Below, one piece after another: positions 54,549 through 63,560 of a stretch of DNA of 64,000 nt (the first letter of the stretch is position 1; every line of letters starts with the position of its first letter). The notes beneath the pieces were generated by a model. The model was not told the origin of the DNA. It did no database searches and saw only the letters and a program-made list of their open reading frames with translations. The position numbers and the translations under genes are program-made. The stretch comes from Bacillota bacterium (GTDB taxonomy: Bacteria; Bacillota; SHA-98; Ch115): positions 1 to 64,000 of the forward strand of contig JABLXA010000016.1 in assembly GCA_013178415.1 (NCBI GenBank), written 5' to 3'.

Positions 54549-55024
54549 TCACGCTTTCATGGCCAACTTCGCCCAGTCTGCGGCCCGTTCAAGTTCACCA
54601 TCTTTCAATGGGCCCTCAGAATCTTTTACGAAAAATCCTTCAGGAGGGATTATCAACGACCCTCCTTTTTTGTGAGCTTATCTGCTATGGGTTTGGCGGC
54701 ATATCCAAAGAGTCTCACCATTGTGTTCAAGAAGCGTGATCTTACGTCGGCCGTAGAAATCCTGGTGTCGAAGGCCGCCACCTTGACACCTTTGAGGCCA
54801 TTTGAAGGGATGCTGTTCAGGAAGTCAGTGACTGCCTTTGTTGGTCTAAATGCCCGGGTGGGGGAACCAACGATCAATAATTCCAATCCATTCAGGTGTT
54901 CTGGCTTTACGTCGCCTGCACGGAGTGTTTCAACTTTCCCCTTGGGGGTGAGGGCATTGCCGACTGCCAGAGCTATCTGTTCTGTATTGCCGAAGACTGA
55001 ATCATATACTATCAAAGCCTTCAC
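54549..55024 (-). pseudogene. Flavodoxin-domain protein interrupted by a -1 frameshift at A_AAA_AAG
   Basis: The first frame (GTG 55024 to 54653, 123 aa) is a flavodoxin fold with FMN loop VYDSVFGNTEQIALAVGNAL and LELLIVGSPTRAFRPTKA, ending KKEGR. The missing C-terminus continues in the -1 frame to 54549: IIPPEGFFVKDSEGPLKDGE, then LERAADWAKLA, matching the usual family ending. The frames meet at A6-G (54671-54665), which forms the slippery heptamer A AAA AAG in phase, followed by AGGAGGG. A one-base homopolymer deletion (real or assembly) or programmed frameshifting are both possible. A TGGTATAAT extended -10 lies near 55191-55183. Confidence 0.75.
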
Positions 55025-55224
55025 TGGAATCCATTACCTCCTTTATAGTTCGAGTTATCGATCATAATGTTATTGGGAATCTGACATTTCGGAGACGTCC
55101 AAGCTAAAGGGACCTTCGGGGGGATCAGGATGTGCCAGGCCTTGCTTAAAAGCCCACCATATGTAATATAGATCATATATTAATTATACCACGAAAAGGG
55201 GGCAGCCATAAGAATATTGACTGA

Positions 55225-56202
55225 AAAAGTAGTGCCGGCTATATCGTCGAGCTCATCAGTGGAATTCCCTGGGCCACCTATGTCGAAGAGAACATCCTCA
55301 AACCGCTGCATACGGATCATACCACCCTGAGACAGCCCGTTCCGTCATATCTGCAGAATCAACTGGCCACCGGGTATGAATACTCGGTAGCCTCCGCACG
55401 ATTTGGGCCACAGCCTTTCGAATATGTGCCCGCTGCTCCTGCCGGCGCCTTCAGCGCCACTGCCACGGATATGGCGAGGTTTATGATCACGCACCTGCAG
55501 CTGGGACGCCTCGATGGTAGCCAAATTTCGGGGGCGGAGACTGCCCGGAAGATGCACAGCACAAGTTTCTGCCAGGATGGGCTGCTGCCATCTGAGAGCG
55601 CCGGGTGGGAGGCAGCGCTGGCGGACAGCACAAAGTTGGGTAGCATGAGTCCTGGCTAGGATCAGTGGTTGGGCGGCATTGCTCATGGCTTTCTGAAACA
55701 GCCCTATGGAAGACTGCGGACCATCGGCCATGGCGGCGATACATTCCTTTTTCATTCAGAGCTGCGCCTCGTGCCTTCTCACAATCTTGGTATCTTTGTC
55801 ATTTACAACAGCCCTGATGGTGTAGTCGCCCGCGACCAGTTGGTCCGCGCGTTTCTCGACCGCTATTTTGCGAGCTACGCTGATTGGCCCGGTAAATCAG
55901 CAGGGGAAGAGTCAGGCGCAGCGCTGGAGCCGGACGCAGGGGCCAGTTCGGAGGCTGGGGCGGCTGCAGAGGTTGGGGCGGCTATGGAGGCCGGGTCGAA
56001 TTTGGGCCCAGTGGCGCGAGTCGATGGAGCGCAGCCGAGGGAAGGCCTGGATGAATATGCCGACGTATATGGTTCAACCCGGGTACCTCGTACAACCGTG
56101 GACCGGTTGATTGAGCTTATTAGCGTTGCGACCGTGCGCCTTGATCCGGCAGTCTTCGCCATATGGCTCAACCACTGGAATCTGCTTGGGTTCCGGTTTT
56201 AA
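55225..56202 (+). pseudogene. Serine beta-lactamase-family hydrolase remnant
   Basis: The frame starts inside the domain (SAGYIVELISGIPWATYVEE, NILKPL), continues with AGAFSATATDMARFMI, meets an in-frame TAG at 55657-55659, and resumes in the same frame with GGIAHGFLKQPYGRLRTIGH, GGDTFLFHSEL (the KTG-equivalent HGG box). The N-terminal SxxK nucleophile region is missing. An Ala/Glu/Gly-rich insertion occupies about 55905-56010, then a short C-terminal domain. Two lesions make it a pseudogene. Confidence 0.8.
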
Positions 56203-56634
56203 TCGGTCCTAAGAGGGGGGTACAGGATCTCATGCCCGCTCATGGCGACATCAGGCCCGCACTCCCGTTCCTTGTGTTGTATACGGCGGCGTTTTTGTTT
56301 TCCGGCTTGTCAGTGGCGAGGGTGACCTTCCTCCTCTATGCTTTTCTGTACCCGGGAGCCACAGAAGAGTCCCTTTATCGCGGAGGCGTGCAACCACTGC
56401 TCCTTAGGAGCGGCGCAAGCCCGGCGCCTGCAATTGCTCTGGCCACCCTGGTCTTTGCAGGCGGACATATCCCCGATTTTGTGTTCAGAGTCTACCCCGG
56501 TATGCTGCTGTTGGCCATGGGACAGGTTGCGAGTGTGGCATTATATGGAACGCTTCTTGGCTATGGGGGTGCATAGATCCGGGATACTATGGCCATGGAT
56601 GGTGGTGCATGCGTTCAGTGATGTCGTGGGGTAA
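56163..56634 (+). pseudogene. CPBP intramembrane protease remnant with frameshift
   Basis: GATEESLYRGGVQPLLL carries the EExxxR motif and VFAGGHIPDFVF the His motif. The frame ends at 56576, while the third motif (ILWPWMVVHAFSDVVG) lies in the next frame, the switch occurring at a GGGGG run near 56563-56567. The N-terminus overlaps the end of the beta-lactamase remnant and is probably lost. Similar to many beta-lactamase/CPBP neighbours, but not functional as read. Confidence 0.7.
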
Positions 56635-56797
56635 GCGATACACATTTGGTCCGTTCCGAACTGCTCTGCTAAAGGCGGATCCTTGTCCGCAATGATCTCA
56701 ACCGCGATAATTCCAAACGTTGATAGCGCGTTTCTTTGCTGCTATACTCGAGCTAGATTCTTCCGCTTCTATATCACCATTCCAAGGGGGTTACTCT

Positions 56798-57361
56798 GTG
56801 GCAATGGCAAAGGCCAGTGGAGATTTGCACACTATTCTCAAACGCCTTACTTCTGCCCTCCTCGGGCTTGAACCGGTGGCTGTTTACCTCTTTGGCTCCC
56901 AGGCCACGGGAGAGGCCCGGCCGGATAGCGATATTGATTTAGCCATACTGCTTCCGAAAGGCAAAGAGCTGTCGTCGCTTGAGCGTCTCGATATGATGGA
57001 CCACCTGCAGGAAATCGCAGGGCGCGAAGTTGATTTAGTGGCAGTCAATGCTGCGCGCTTGCCGCTCCAATTCGAGATTATCCATACCGGCCGGGTTCTT
57101 TATGAATCCAGCTTTGATGCCCGCACGGACGCGGAAGACATCATTGTCCGTGACTACCCGGATCTTCAGCCCATGTATGAGCGAAATTCCTGGGAGATCC
57201 TGGAGGCGGCGCAGGAGGAGGCAAGAGCGCAACATGTTCAACGAACAGCTTGCGGCCGATCACGCGCAGCTTATTCGGATTTCCCTCGCCCGCTTGGAGA
57301 GGCTGGTTGCTTTATCCTGGGAAGAGTTCGTGGCAAATCCGGACAACTTTGCCATTGCTGA
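56798..57361 (+). CDS. mntA: MntA-type minimal nucleotidyltransferase (antitoxin of HepT)
   Basis: About 187 aa. The MNT signature GSX10DXD is intact: YLFGSQATGEARPDSDIDLA, with VDLVAVNAARLPLQFEII and GRVLYE typical of MntA. MntA neutralises HEPN toxin HepT by AMPylating a Tyr next to the RNase motif. Start GTG 56798 follows AAGGGGG. The natural C-terminus is probably near residue 145; the last ~42 residues read across the hepT gene in another frame, suggesting a lost stop or frameshift. The cognate HepT is truncated. Confidence 0.8.
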   Translation: MAMAKASGDLHTILKRLTSALLGLEPVAVYLFGSQATGEARPDSDIDLAILLPKGKELSSLERLDMMDHLQEIAGREVDLVAVNAARLPLQFEIIHTGRVLYESSFDARTDAEDIIVRDYPDLQPMYERNSWEILEAAQEEARAQHVQRTACGRSRAAYSDFPRPLGEAGCFILGRVRGKSGQLCHC

Positions 57362-57503
57362 ACATCACCTACGTCGGGCCTTGCGGGCCGTTTTAGACCT
57401 GGGGCGGCATGTATTGGTAAAAGCGGGTTTCGGCAATCCGGCCAATTGCAAAGAGATCTTCGACCTTCCGGAAGGCGTCCTTGGACCTAACGACAGGGGT
57501 TAG
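57234..57503 (+). pseudogene. hepT: Truncated HEPN toxin (HepT, DUF86) lacking the RNase motif
   Basis: 89 aa. LIRISLARLERLVALSWEEF, HHLRRALRAVLDLGRHVLVK and FDLPEGVLGP match the first two-thirds of HepT/DUF86. It stops before the helix that carries RX4-6HXY (usually AGFRNxLVHxY), so the catalytic Arg and His and the AMPylated Tyr are absent. The toxin should be inactive. Confidence 0.8.
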
Positions 57504-57798
57504 TGGCGCCTGCATTTGCCTATAGGAGACTGTGTGTGTTCGTAGTGATCTGAAAATACGCGGCCACGCAAGCGCTCTTTTCAGACTCAAGCCGGGTCCC
57601 TTCCTGGGAATGGCTTATTATGTTCTACCTTAATCGAGCCTGAAGTGCAGGGTCGCGTCCTTTCATTTATGAGTAGCGCTATGGTTATTGCCAAACCCTT
57701 GGGGCTCCTTGTTGCCGGTCCGGCGACAGACATCATAGGTATCCCCGCCTATAGATAGACAATTTCAGAGTTGAAAGATAGTGCTGCCATATTATCCC

Positions 57799-58580
57799 GT
57801 GCTATTTCCCGGCAGGAAGCGGATCATAGGTCTCCTGGCGGCATTTTGGCCAGGTCTGTGGGACGGGTGGCGAGTTTTTAGTCATCTTAGACCGAGGGTG
57901 ATGAGTTTTTGGGCAGGTCCCGTGCGGAAGTGACTGAGGATTTGCCCGCCTAGACCGAGGGTGGCGAGTTTTCGGTCAGCCTAGACCGAAGGTGACGAAT
58001 TTTTAGGCAGGTTGCGCGTGGAGATGGCTGGGAATTCGTCAGCTTAGACCGTGGGTGGCGAGACTGCAGGCAGGTCCCCTATGGAAGTGGCTAAAAATCC
58101 GTCAGCTTCCCCGCCAGGGTGGCTATGTTTTCGTCAGGCCGGGGATATTTTGACAAATCCTGGGCCTACATCATCTTGAGCTGGCTAGAATTTAGGCAGG
58201 TTTTGCTCAAATGTGGTCAAGATTTCGCCAGCATATAATCCGGGGTGGCCAATTTCTTGCCATCCTCTCCTCCGATTGGAAGATTATAGGTTATGATTAT
58301 CCATAATAAGGAATCTTATGGGATATAGTGCCTGAGGGTGGCGAGATTTAAGCCGGCTTGGACGCAGAGGTGGCTGAAATGTCGGCAGCCTCTGCTCTCA
58401 AGTGGCGAAAATCCTACCACCTCACCCTTGAGTTGGAAAACTATAAGCTACGGTCACCCACAATAAGGAATTTTATGGGATATATTGGCCCGGGGCGACG
58501 ATGTTCCGGCCAGTCTGAGAATGGAGCTAGCGAGAATTCTACCAGTCCCTGCTCATATGTGGCGGAAATTCGGGCACTGC
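57799..58580. repeat. Array of ~24 degenerate units, period ~31.5 bp
   Basis: A core GTGGCGARNTTTNNGNCAG recurs with its first base at 57835, 57867, 57898, 57930, 57961, 57992, 58024, 58055, 58087, 58119, 58150, 58181, 58213, 58245, 58276, 58308, 58338, 58370, 58402, 58433, 58465, 58495, 58527 and 58559; a weaker unit is near 57799. Steps are 30-32 bp (mean about 31.5, three helical turns). Early linkers share TTAGACCGAG or CCTAGACCGA. No ORF in it is credible. Remnant transposon end repeats or a protein-binding array are possible. Confidence 0.8.
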
Positions 58581-58686
58581 ATGTTTTGAGTTCAGGCTTG
58601 TATATCTATAGTTTTTCTTCCTTAGCGTTCTCATTGCCCTTGTCGGTGTGGCCTGCTTCTTGGTGCCTTCGGTAAGACAGATAGAA

Positions 58687-59454
58687 TTAGGACCTCATAT
58701 TCCTCAGCAGAGGCACCGAGGAGGCCAGGCTGGCTAACCCGAGAAAAGCCCATAGTGGCACCAGGTCCATCGCTCCCTTTAAACCAGCTGCAGTCTGAGA
58801 TAACGAGCCCGCGGTCAATACGAGCGCATAGGCAGCCCCTTTGACGTTGAAGATCACTGATAGTACGTACCCCCAGGAATGGTGCTTCCACAACCAGATG
58901 GTAGCCAGCACGAGGCCCGATACCACAAACGATAGATCCAGGGCTGCGGCCAGCTTAATCCCGCCCTCGCCCAGGCCGCTCGGCGGAAGCTGCCCAGTTA
59001 CGGCGAAAATCAGCGCCTGGGCGATCCACGCCGTCCCCAGTAAAATCGCCCAAAGCATCATGTAACCACTGATCCATTTGACAGGTGTCTTAGCCTGGAA
59101 TTTGCGGCCGATTTGGTCGACATCGATGTTCGCTAGCCCGAATATGAGCGCAAATATCGACAGCGTAAACAGAGTCACATAGATTAGAAAGAACCAGTTG
59201 AACGTGGCTCCGAAGACGTAGAAAGCATAGTTATAGAGCATGTAGTCCAGCATCCCTAACCAAACCAGTTGTGCTCGGTATGAACCCCGCATCGATAAAA
59301 TCAATGCACCGACCAACACCGGAAGAACAACAAGGAGCGTCACCAAGTCATTGCCGAACCATCCTTCCATAATTAAGGCGCTGCTGTCTCGGTACAGGTT
59401 CCCGATAGGGAGCCCGTGACGTATCCTGCAGGCATGTTCATTGGGATAAGGCAT
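58687..59454 (-). CDS. Uncharacterised polytopic membrane protein
   Basis: 255 aa with about seven TM segments (LVTLLVVLPVLVGALILSMR, YNYAFYVFGATFNWFFLIYV, ISGYMMLWAILLGTAWIAQA). Conserved-looking LPIGNLYRDSSAL near the N-terminus. No catalytic motif is recognised. It appears intact although its neighbours are decayed. Function unknown. Confidence 0.75.
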   Translation of the reverse strand: MPYPNEHACRIRHGLPIGNLYRDSSALIMEGWFGNDLVTLLVVLPVLVGALILSMRGSYRAQLVWLGMLDYMLYNYAFYVFGATFNWFFLIYVTLFTLSIFALIFGLANIDVDQIGRKFQAKTPVKWISGYMMLWAILLGTAWIAQALIFAVTGQLPPSGLGEGGIKLAAALDLSFVVSGLVLATIWLWKHHSWGYVLSVIFNVKGAAYALVLTAGSLSQTAAGLKGAMDLVPLWAFLGLASLASSVPLLRNMRS

Positions 59455-59546
59455 ATCCTAATCACCCCCCCCTGGTAGCAAATGGCACAAGAATAGCGAA
59501 CTACCTCAATGATGATTCGTTTGGACAGACATTTTGATCCCAAATA

Positions 59547-59578
59547 GTTTCAATCCACGTCCCCATATAGGGGGCGAC
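59547..59578 (-). CRISPR. Solitary type I-C-like CRISPR repeat (no array)
   Basis: 32 nt. On the plus strand it starts GTTTCAATCCACG and ends GGGGGCGAC; on the minus strand it reads GTCGCCCCC...CGTGGATTGAAAC, the classic type I-C repeat form with a C/G-rich stem around ATATA. No second repeat occurs within several spacer lengths on either side and no cas gene is in the window. It is an orphan remnant. Confidence 0.6.
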
Positions 59579-59932
59579 AGGAATACATTGATCCTATGGC
59601 ATTTGGCATAAGTGAGGTTATCTTCCCCTCGGGGAAGTCTGTTCTCCCGTTAGGCTGCTCACGGTCGAGAATTCAGCCGCTTACGTGATTTGCTGGTTCT
59701 TGACCAACCGAAATCTGATGAAGGAGGGACGGTCATGAATAGCTTTTGGCATTCGCGTTCGAATTGTTTATCCCCGCGGCGGAAAACTCCTGGCCGGTCT
59801 TTGCGGTTGATCGCAACGTAGGCCAGAATGTGATGGAAAAGATATGCGAATACGGGAATGTGGAGATGTACGATTGCGCGGGCGTTGCTCCCACGTTGAG
59901 CGCTTGGATACCGTGCATCCCCATGTTCACGT
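59579..59932. other. Non-coding stretch between CRISPR repeat and MATE remnant
   Basis: No supported gene. A short perfect hairpin CTTCCCC-TC-GGGGAAG lies at 59622-59637. Overlapping ORFs on both strands (59659-59976) lack SD and family motifs. Confidence 0.4.
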
Positions 59933-60909
59933 TTATGAGTTCTGATAGGCTTCTCGCCCGCCAACTCGGGTTTTGACCTTCCACCATCTGCCAGTCCGGA
60001 AGTAGCGTATCGCCAGCACTGCGCGCACCATCCAAACCAGACACATTACGATCCACACGCTGGGAAGCCCGAGTCTGAAAATGTACATGACCATGGCGGT
60101 GAGCGGCATTCTGACAAGCCAGGTGCCAGCCGCGGTTATCTTCAGAGCTGTGCGGGTATCTCCCGCTCCTCTTAGAGAACCGCAGAACACATCGGTGATG
60201 CCGATGGCCGCCTGTTCTAATGCAGCGATCCGCAGGCAAATGGAGGCGATATGCACTACCTGCAGGTCGTTTGTGAATGCCCTCATAATGAGATCGGGGA
60301 TGAGGAGGAAAGCCAGGCCTACGCTTCCCATCACTATCACTGAATAGCGAGCCGACCTGTAACCCACCTGCATTGCGCGGTCCGGTTTCCCGGCACCCAG
60401 GCTTTGCCCTACGAGTATCCCGGAAGCTACGGCAAACCCATAGCCCGGCATGAACGAGAGCGATTCCGCGGCGACGGTGACCTAGTTAGCTGCGAATCCA
60501 ACAGTCCCAATGGCGGCGATCATGAATGGTGTCACTGTGCGGCTGCCGTTCATAAGATCCCGGCCGCCAGGAAGACACCCAGGCCAAAGCCAAGCAGAAG
60601 TCCCTGGCCTCCAGCAAATGAGGCGCCGGCGCGGTCTTGAGCTCCTATGGATCGAGCTACCATGGCGGTGGTCCCGACACTGACAGCGCTGAAGACCCAG
60701 ACGGAGGTCCAATAGACGCTGCCGCCGAGCCCGACAGCGCTAAGTGCTCCTGCCCCAAGATGCCCTACCATGGCAGTATCTACTATCCAAATGAACATAT
60801 TGAGCACCATCTCTAGGATCGCGGGCCACGCAAGCGTTACTATTTCTCGATCGATCCTCGCATTTCGCTTTTTGCGGGCGATAGCTAGATGCTGATCCTC
60901 TCCACCCAT
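59933..60909 (-). pseudogene. MATE-family efflux transporter remnant
   Basis: The N-terminal part (60909 to 60550) is good MATE sequence: DREIVTLAWPAILEMVLNMF, WIVDTAMVGHLGAGALSAVG, and then stops. The C-terminal half resumes before 60451: PGYGFAVASGILVGQSLGAG, GITDVFCGSLRGAGDTRTAL. The middle (~120-150 residues) is deleted, and short frames with stops bridge the join. Non-functional. Confidence 0.85.
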
Positions 60910-61034
60910 GGAAATACCTCCGCAAAAAGTGCCGCAGATTCACGGCCACAACTTCCAGTTTACCATATCTGCGGACTTCCGAACATCCGTCAACGAAAGG
61001 ACGAAAGGGGCGGGCTCAGCGGGCTCAGAGTGGC

Positions 61035-61063
61035 TTGACAGCCCAGTCGTAATTGGGTATAAT
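61035..61063 (+). promoter_or_regulatory. Perfect-consensus promoter of the AbrB/PIN operon
   Basis: TTGACA (61035-61040), 17-nt spacer, TATAAT (61058-61063). The spacer contains CCCA...TGGG (61042-61045 / 61054-61057), a possible half-site pair for the AbrB-type antitoxin. Confidence 0.85.
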
Positions 61064-61111
61064 GATCTTACCTTAATCTTACTTTTGTTTTATGCAAAGG
61101 GGGGCCCAACG

Positions 61112-61363
61112 ATGGAATGCACACGATTATCCAGCAAAGGGCAGGTCGTGATCCCCAAGGCCATTCGGGCGGCCCATAGATGGGGGCCAGGGACTGAGCT
61201 CGTGGTAGAAGACCGCGGAGACGCCATTATATTGCGGCCAGCCCGGCCTTTTGCGCCCACTCGGGTCGAGGATGTCCTCGGTTGCGCGGGATATAAGGGT
61301 CCGAAGCGGACTCTGAAGGAAATGGAATCTGCCATCGCCAGAGGGGCCCGTGAACAGAGATGA
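61112..61363 (+). CDS. AbrB/SpoVT-type antitoxin (VapB-like)
   Basis: 83 aa. The swapped-hairpin AbrB DNA-binding domain is at the N-terminus: CTRLSSKGQVVIPKAIRAAH, GTELVVEDRGDAIILRPA. The C-terminal tail (TLKEMESAIARGAREQR) probably binds the PIN toxin. AAGGGGGG is 7 nt before the ATG. It overlaps the toxin start (ATGA). Confidence 0.9.
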   Translation: MECTRLSSKGQVVIPKAIRAAHRWGPGTELVVEDRGDAIILRPARPFAPTRVEDVLGCAGYKGPKRTLKEMESAIARGAREQR

Positions 61364-61752
61364 TTGCGGCTGATACCAACGTCTTGGTCCGGTTCCTCAC
61401 TAAAGATGATCCGTCACAGGCAGAGCGCGCTGCTCATTTATTTCAGAGCGAGCCGGTGTTTATTGCCAAGACCGTTCTTCTGGAGACTGAATGGGTGTTG
61501 CGCCATGCCTACGGCCTGAGCCGGGATGTGATTAACGCAGCCTTCTGCAAGTTGCTTGGCCTGCCCAGCGTGAGCGTGGAGGACGTGTCGGCGGTCAGCA
61601 AAGCTTTAGAGTGGCACGCCTCAGGTTTAGATTTCGCCGACGCGCTTCATCTAGCTGCAAGCGGAGGCGCAAGACGTTTTGCTACCTTTGACCAGGATTT
61701 CGCTAAGCGGGCCAGGGGAATACCGGCTCATGTGGAGGTACTCCTGGTTTGA
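61360..61752 (+). CDS. PIN-domain toxin (VapC-like ribonuclease)
   Basis: 130 aa. Acidic active site visible: Asp in IAADTNVLVRFL, Glu in VLLETEWVLRHAY, Asp in LDFADALHLAA and Asp in FATFDQDFAKRA. VapC toxins cleave tRNA or rRNA. It overlaps the antitoxin by 4 nt. The pair looks fully intact, unlike surrounding genes. Confidence 0.9.
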   Translation: MIAADTNVLVRFLTKDDPSQAERAAHLFQSEPVFIAKTVLLETEWVLRHAYGLSRDVINAAFCKLLGLPSVSVEDVSAVSKALEWHASGLDFADALHLAASGGARRFATFDQDFAKRARGIPAHVEVLLV

Positions 61753-61857
61753 TTCCCGCCATCTTATGGTAGCAGTAGTCCGTATGGCATGCAGCGTTTC
61801 CCTTTTCTATTGTACACTAACGAGGGAAAGCCATGGGGCATCCCATAGGAGGATGCC

Positions 61858-62572
61858 ATGAGGGGACGTATCCTACTCGTTGACGATGACCGCGACATTT
61901 GCCGCCTGGTCAAGCTATATCTCGAAAATGAAGGATTCGAAGTGGACGTGGCTTACAGAAGGGAGCAGGCTCTGGCGCTGTTTGGTGGGGGAGGGCCCGG
62001 CAAGCCCGGTGAGCGTAGCGTGACGCCCGGCGCCATTGGGGTCGAGTCCTATGCCATGATTATTCTCGACATTATGCTCCCGGGCATGGATGGTTTCGAG
62101 GTGGCGCGGCAGGTCCGCCTCTACATCGATGTGCTCATCTTATTTCTGAGCGCCCGAGACGCGGATGTAGACAAGGCTGTGGGCCTGGGTCCGGGATGCG
62201 GAGATAGAGCTGACGGTCAAGGAGTTCGACCTGCTCAGGTTGTTTATGAGCAATCCCGGGCAGGTATTCACCAAAGCACAGTTATTTGATGAGGTTTGGG
62301 GTGAGGATTTTATCGGAGCTGGTAATACGGTAATGGTGCATATACGGCTGCTGCGTACTAAAATCGAAGAGGATCCCAGTGATCCGCAGCTCATCAAGAC
62401 AGTCTGGGGCATAGGCTATCGGTTCGAAGCCAGGGATGGAGGAGCAGGACGAATGGGGCATTCGGGCCAGCCGCCATCCAACCAGCCATCGTCCAACCAA
62501 TTACCATCCAATCGGTCGCAGTCTGAGCGGTCTGATTGGTCAGCCCGGCCTTCCGGGCGGTGTGAGGCGTGA
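61858..62572 (+). pseudogene. OmpR-type response regulator with internal deletion
   Basis: The receiver half (RILLVDDDRDICRLVKLYLE, MIILDIMLPGMDGFEVARQV, LFLSARDADVDK) is followed by a deletion of about 60 residues and a frame change. The winged-helix half continues in another frame (EIELTVKEFDLLRLFMSNPG, QVFTKAQLFDEVWGEDF, KTVWGIGYRFEARDG). A low-complexity Ser/Asn/Pro tail follows. GGAGG lies before the ATG. Confidence 0.85.
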
Positions 62573-62631
62573 TGGTGATAGCCATCCTGGCGGTTGCGGC
62601 GACCCTGGCTCTGGCAGCCCTGGTGTTGTAA
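62572..62631 (+). pseudogene. Histidine kinase N-terminal stub
   Basis: ATG overlaps the response-regulator stop (TGATG) and encodes MVIAILAVAATLALAALVL before TAA. It resembles the first TM helix of a sensor kinase whose remainder has been deleted. Confidence 0.45.
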
Positions 62632-62717
62632 GATTCTCTTAAGCCTTTGATCAGCACTCACCCTCTTTATTCGTGTAGACTTGGACTGACAGGCAGACCG
62701 AGCCTGGAAGAAGTGAT

Positions 62718-63516
62718 GTGAGCAAGATGAATGCAGCATATAAAAACAGCCTGAAGGATAGGCTGGCAACAGCCCCGACCGTCCTGCAAACCCATGGGCT
62801 GACCAAGGTCTACGGCGCAAAGCCCGCCGTGCACGCTCTCAGCCTCTCCGTGCGGCAAGGCGAGATTTATGGTTTCCTCGGGCAAAATGGGGCTGGCAAG
62901 ACAACGACCATCCGCATGATCCTCGCGCTGGTTAAACCGACGGCCGGTTGGGCCGAGGCTCTTAGGGCGCGGGTCAGCCCGTCCCGTCCGGAGATGTTTG
63001 AACGGATCGAGAACATGATCGAGACGCCCGGTTTCTACTCAAACCCCTGAGCTTTTGATCCTGGACGAACCCACCAACGGGTTGGACCCGATCGACATCC
63101 GCGAGATGCGTACGTTAATCAAGCGCCTGGCAGAGGAACGGCGGATCACCATATTCATGTCCAGCCATATTCTCAGCGAGGTGCAGCAGTTGGCCACCCG
63201 TATCGGGGTCATCAACGAGGGGTGCCTGGTGGAAGAGGTGGATTATGATGAACTGCAGCGCCGTAACCGGACTTATCTGGAAATCCAGGTCTCTGACACA
63301 GCCAAGGCCGTCTGGGTATTGGAGGAAAAGCTGAAGCTCCGGGATTTCTCGGTCCATGAGGAAAATCGCGTCAGAGTCTACGAGGCCCTGGACCAGGCGG
63401 CACAGATCAACCTGGCGCTGGCCAACAATGGGATACTGGTAAGCAGGCTTGACGCGAATGAAGAGAATCTGGAAGATCATTTCATTAGACTGGTAGGCAA
63501 GGAGACTGATCATGAG
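62718..63516 (+). pseudogene. Bacitracin-type ABC ATPase with central deletion
   Basis: N-terminal part: LQTHGLTKVYGAKPAVHALS, FLGQNGAGKTTTIRMILALV (Walker A), ENMIETPGFYSN. The frame then breaks and restarts as PELLILDEPTNGLDPIDIRE (Walker B) and FMSSHILSEVQQLATRIGVI (H-loop). The segment with the Q-loop and signature LSGGMKQR (~60 residues) is missing, so it cannot hydrolyse ATP normally. Confidence 0.85.
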
Positions 63517-63560
63517 GGAGGGGATAACGGCAATGGGACGGGTGCTGCAAACAGATTTGA

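Noticed and set aside
57799-58580. Repeat array considered as a CRISPR
   Set aside because: There is no invariant repeat with unique spacers; units degenerate continuously at a fixed helical period.
58358-58675. 105-aa plus-strand ORF at the end of the repeat array
   Set aside because: It consists of repeat units read as protein, with no SD and no homology pattern.
59746-59976. 76-aa ORF with Cys and aromatic residues
   Set aside because: It starts without an SD and overlaps equally plausible minus-strand frames; no family recognised.
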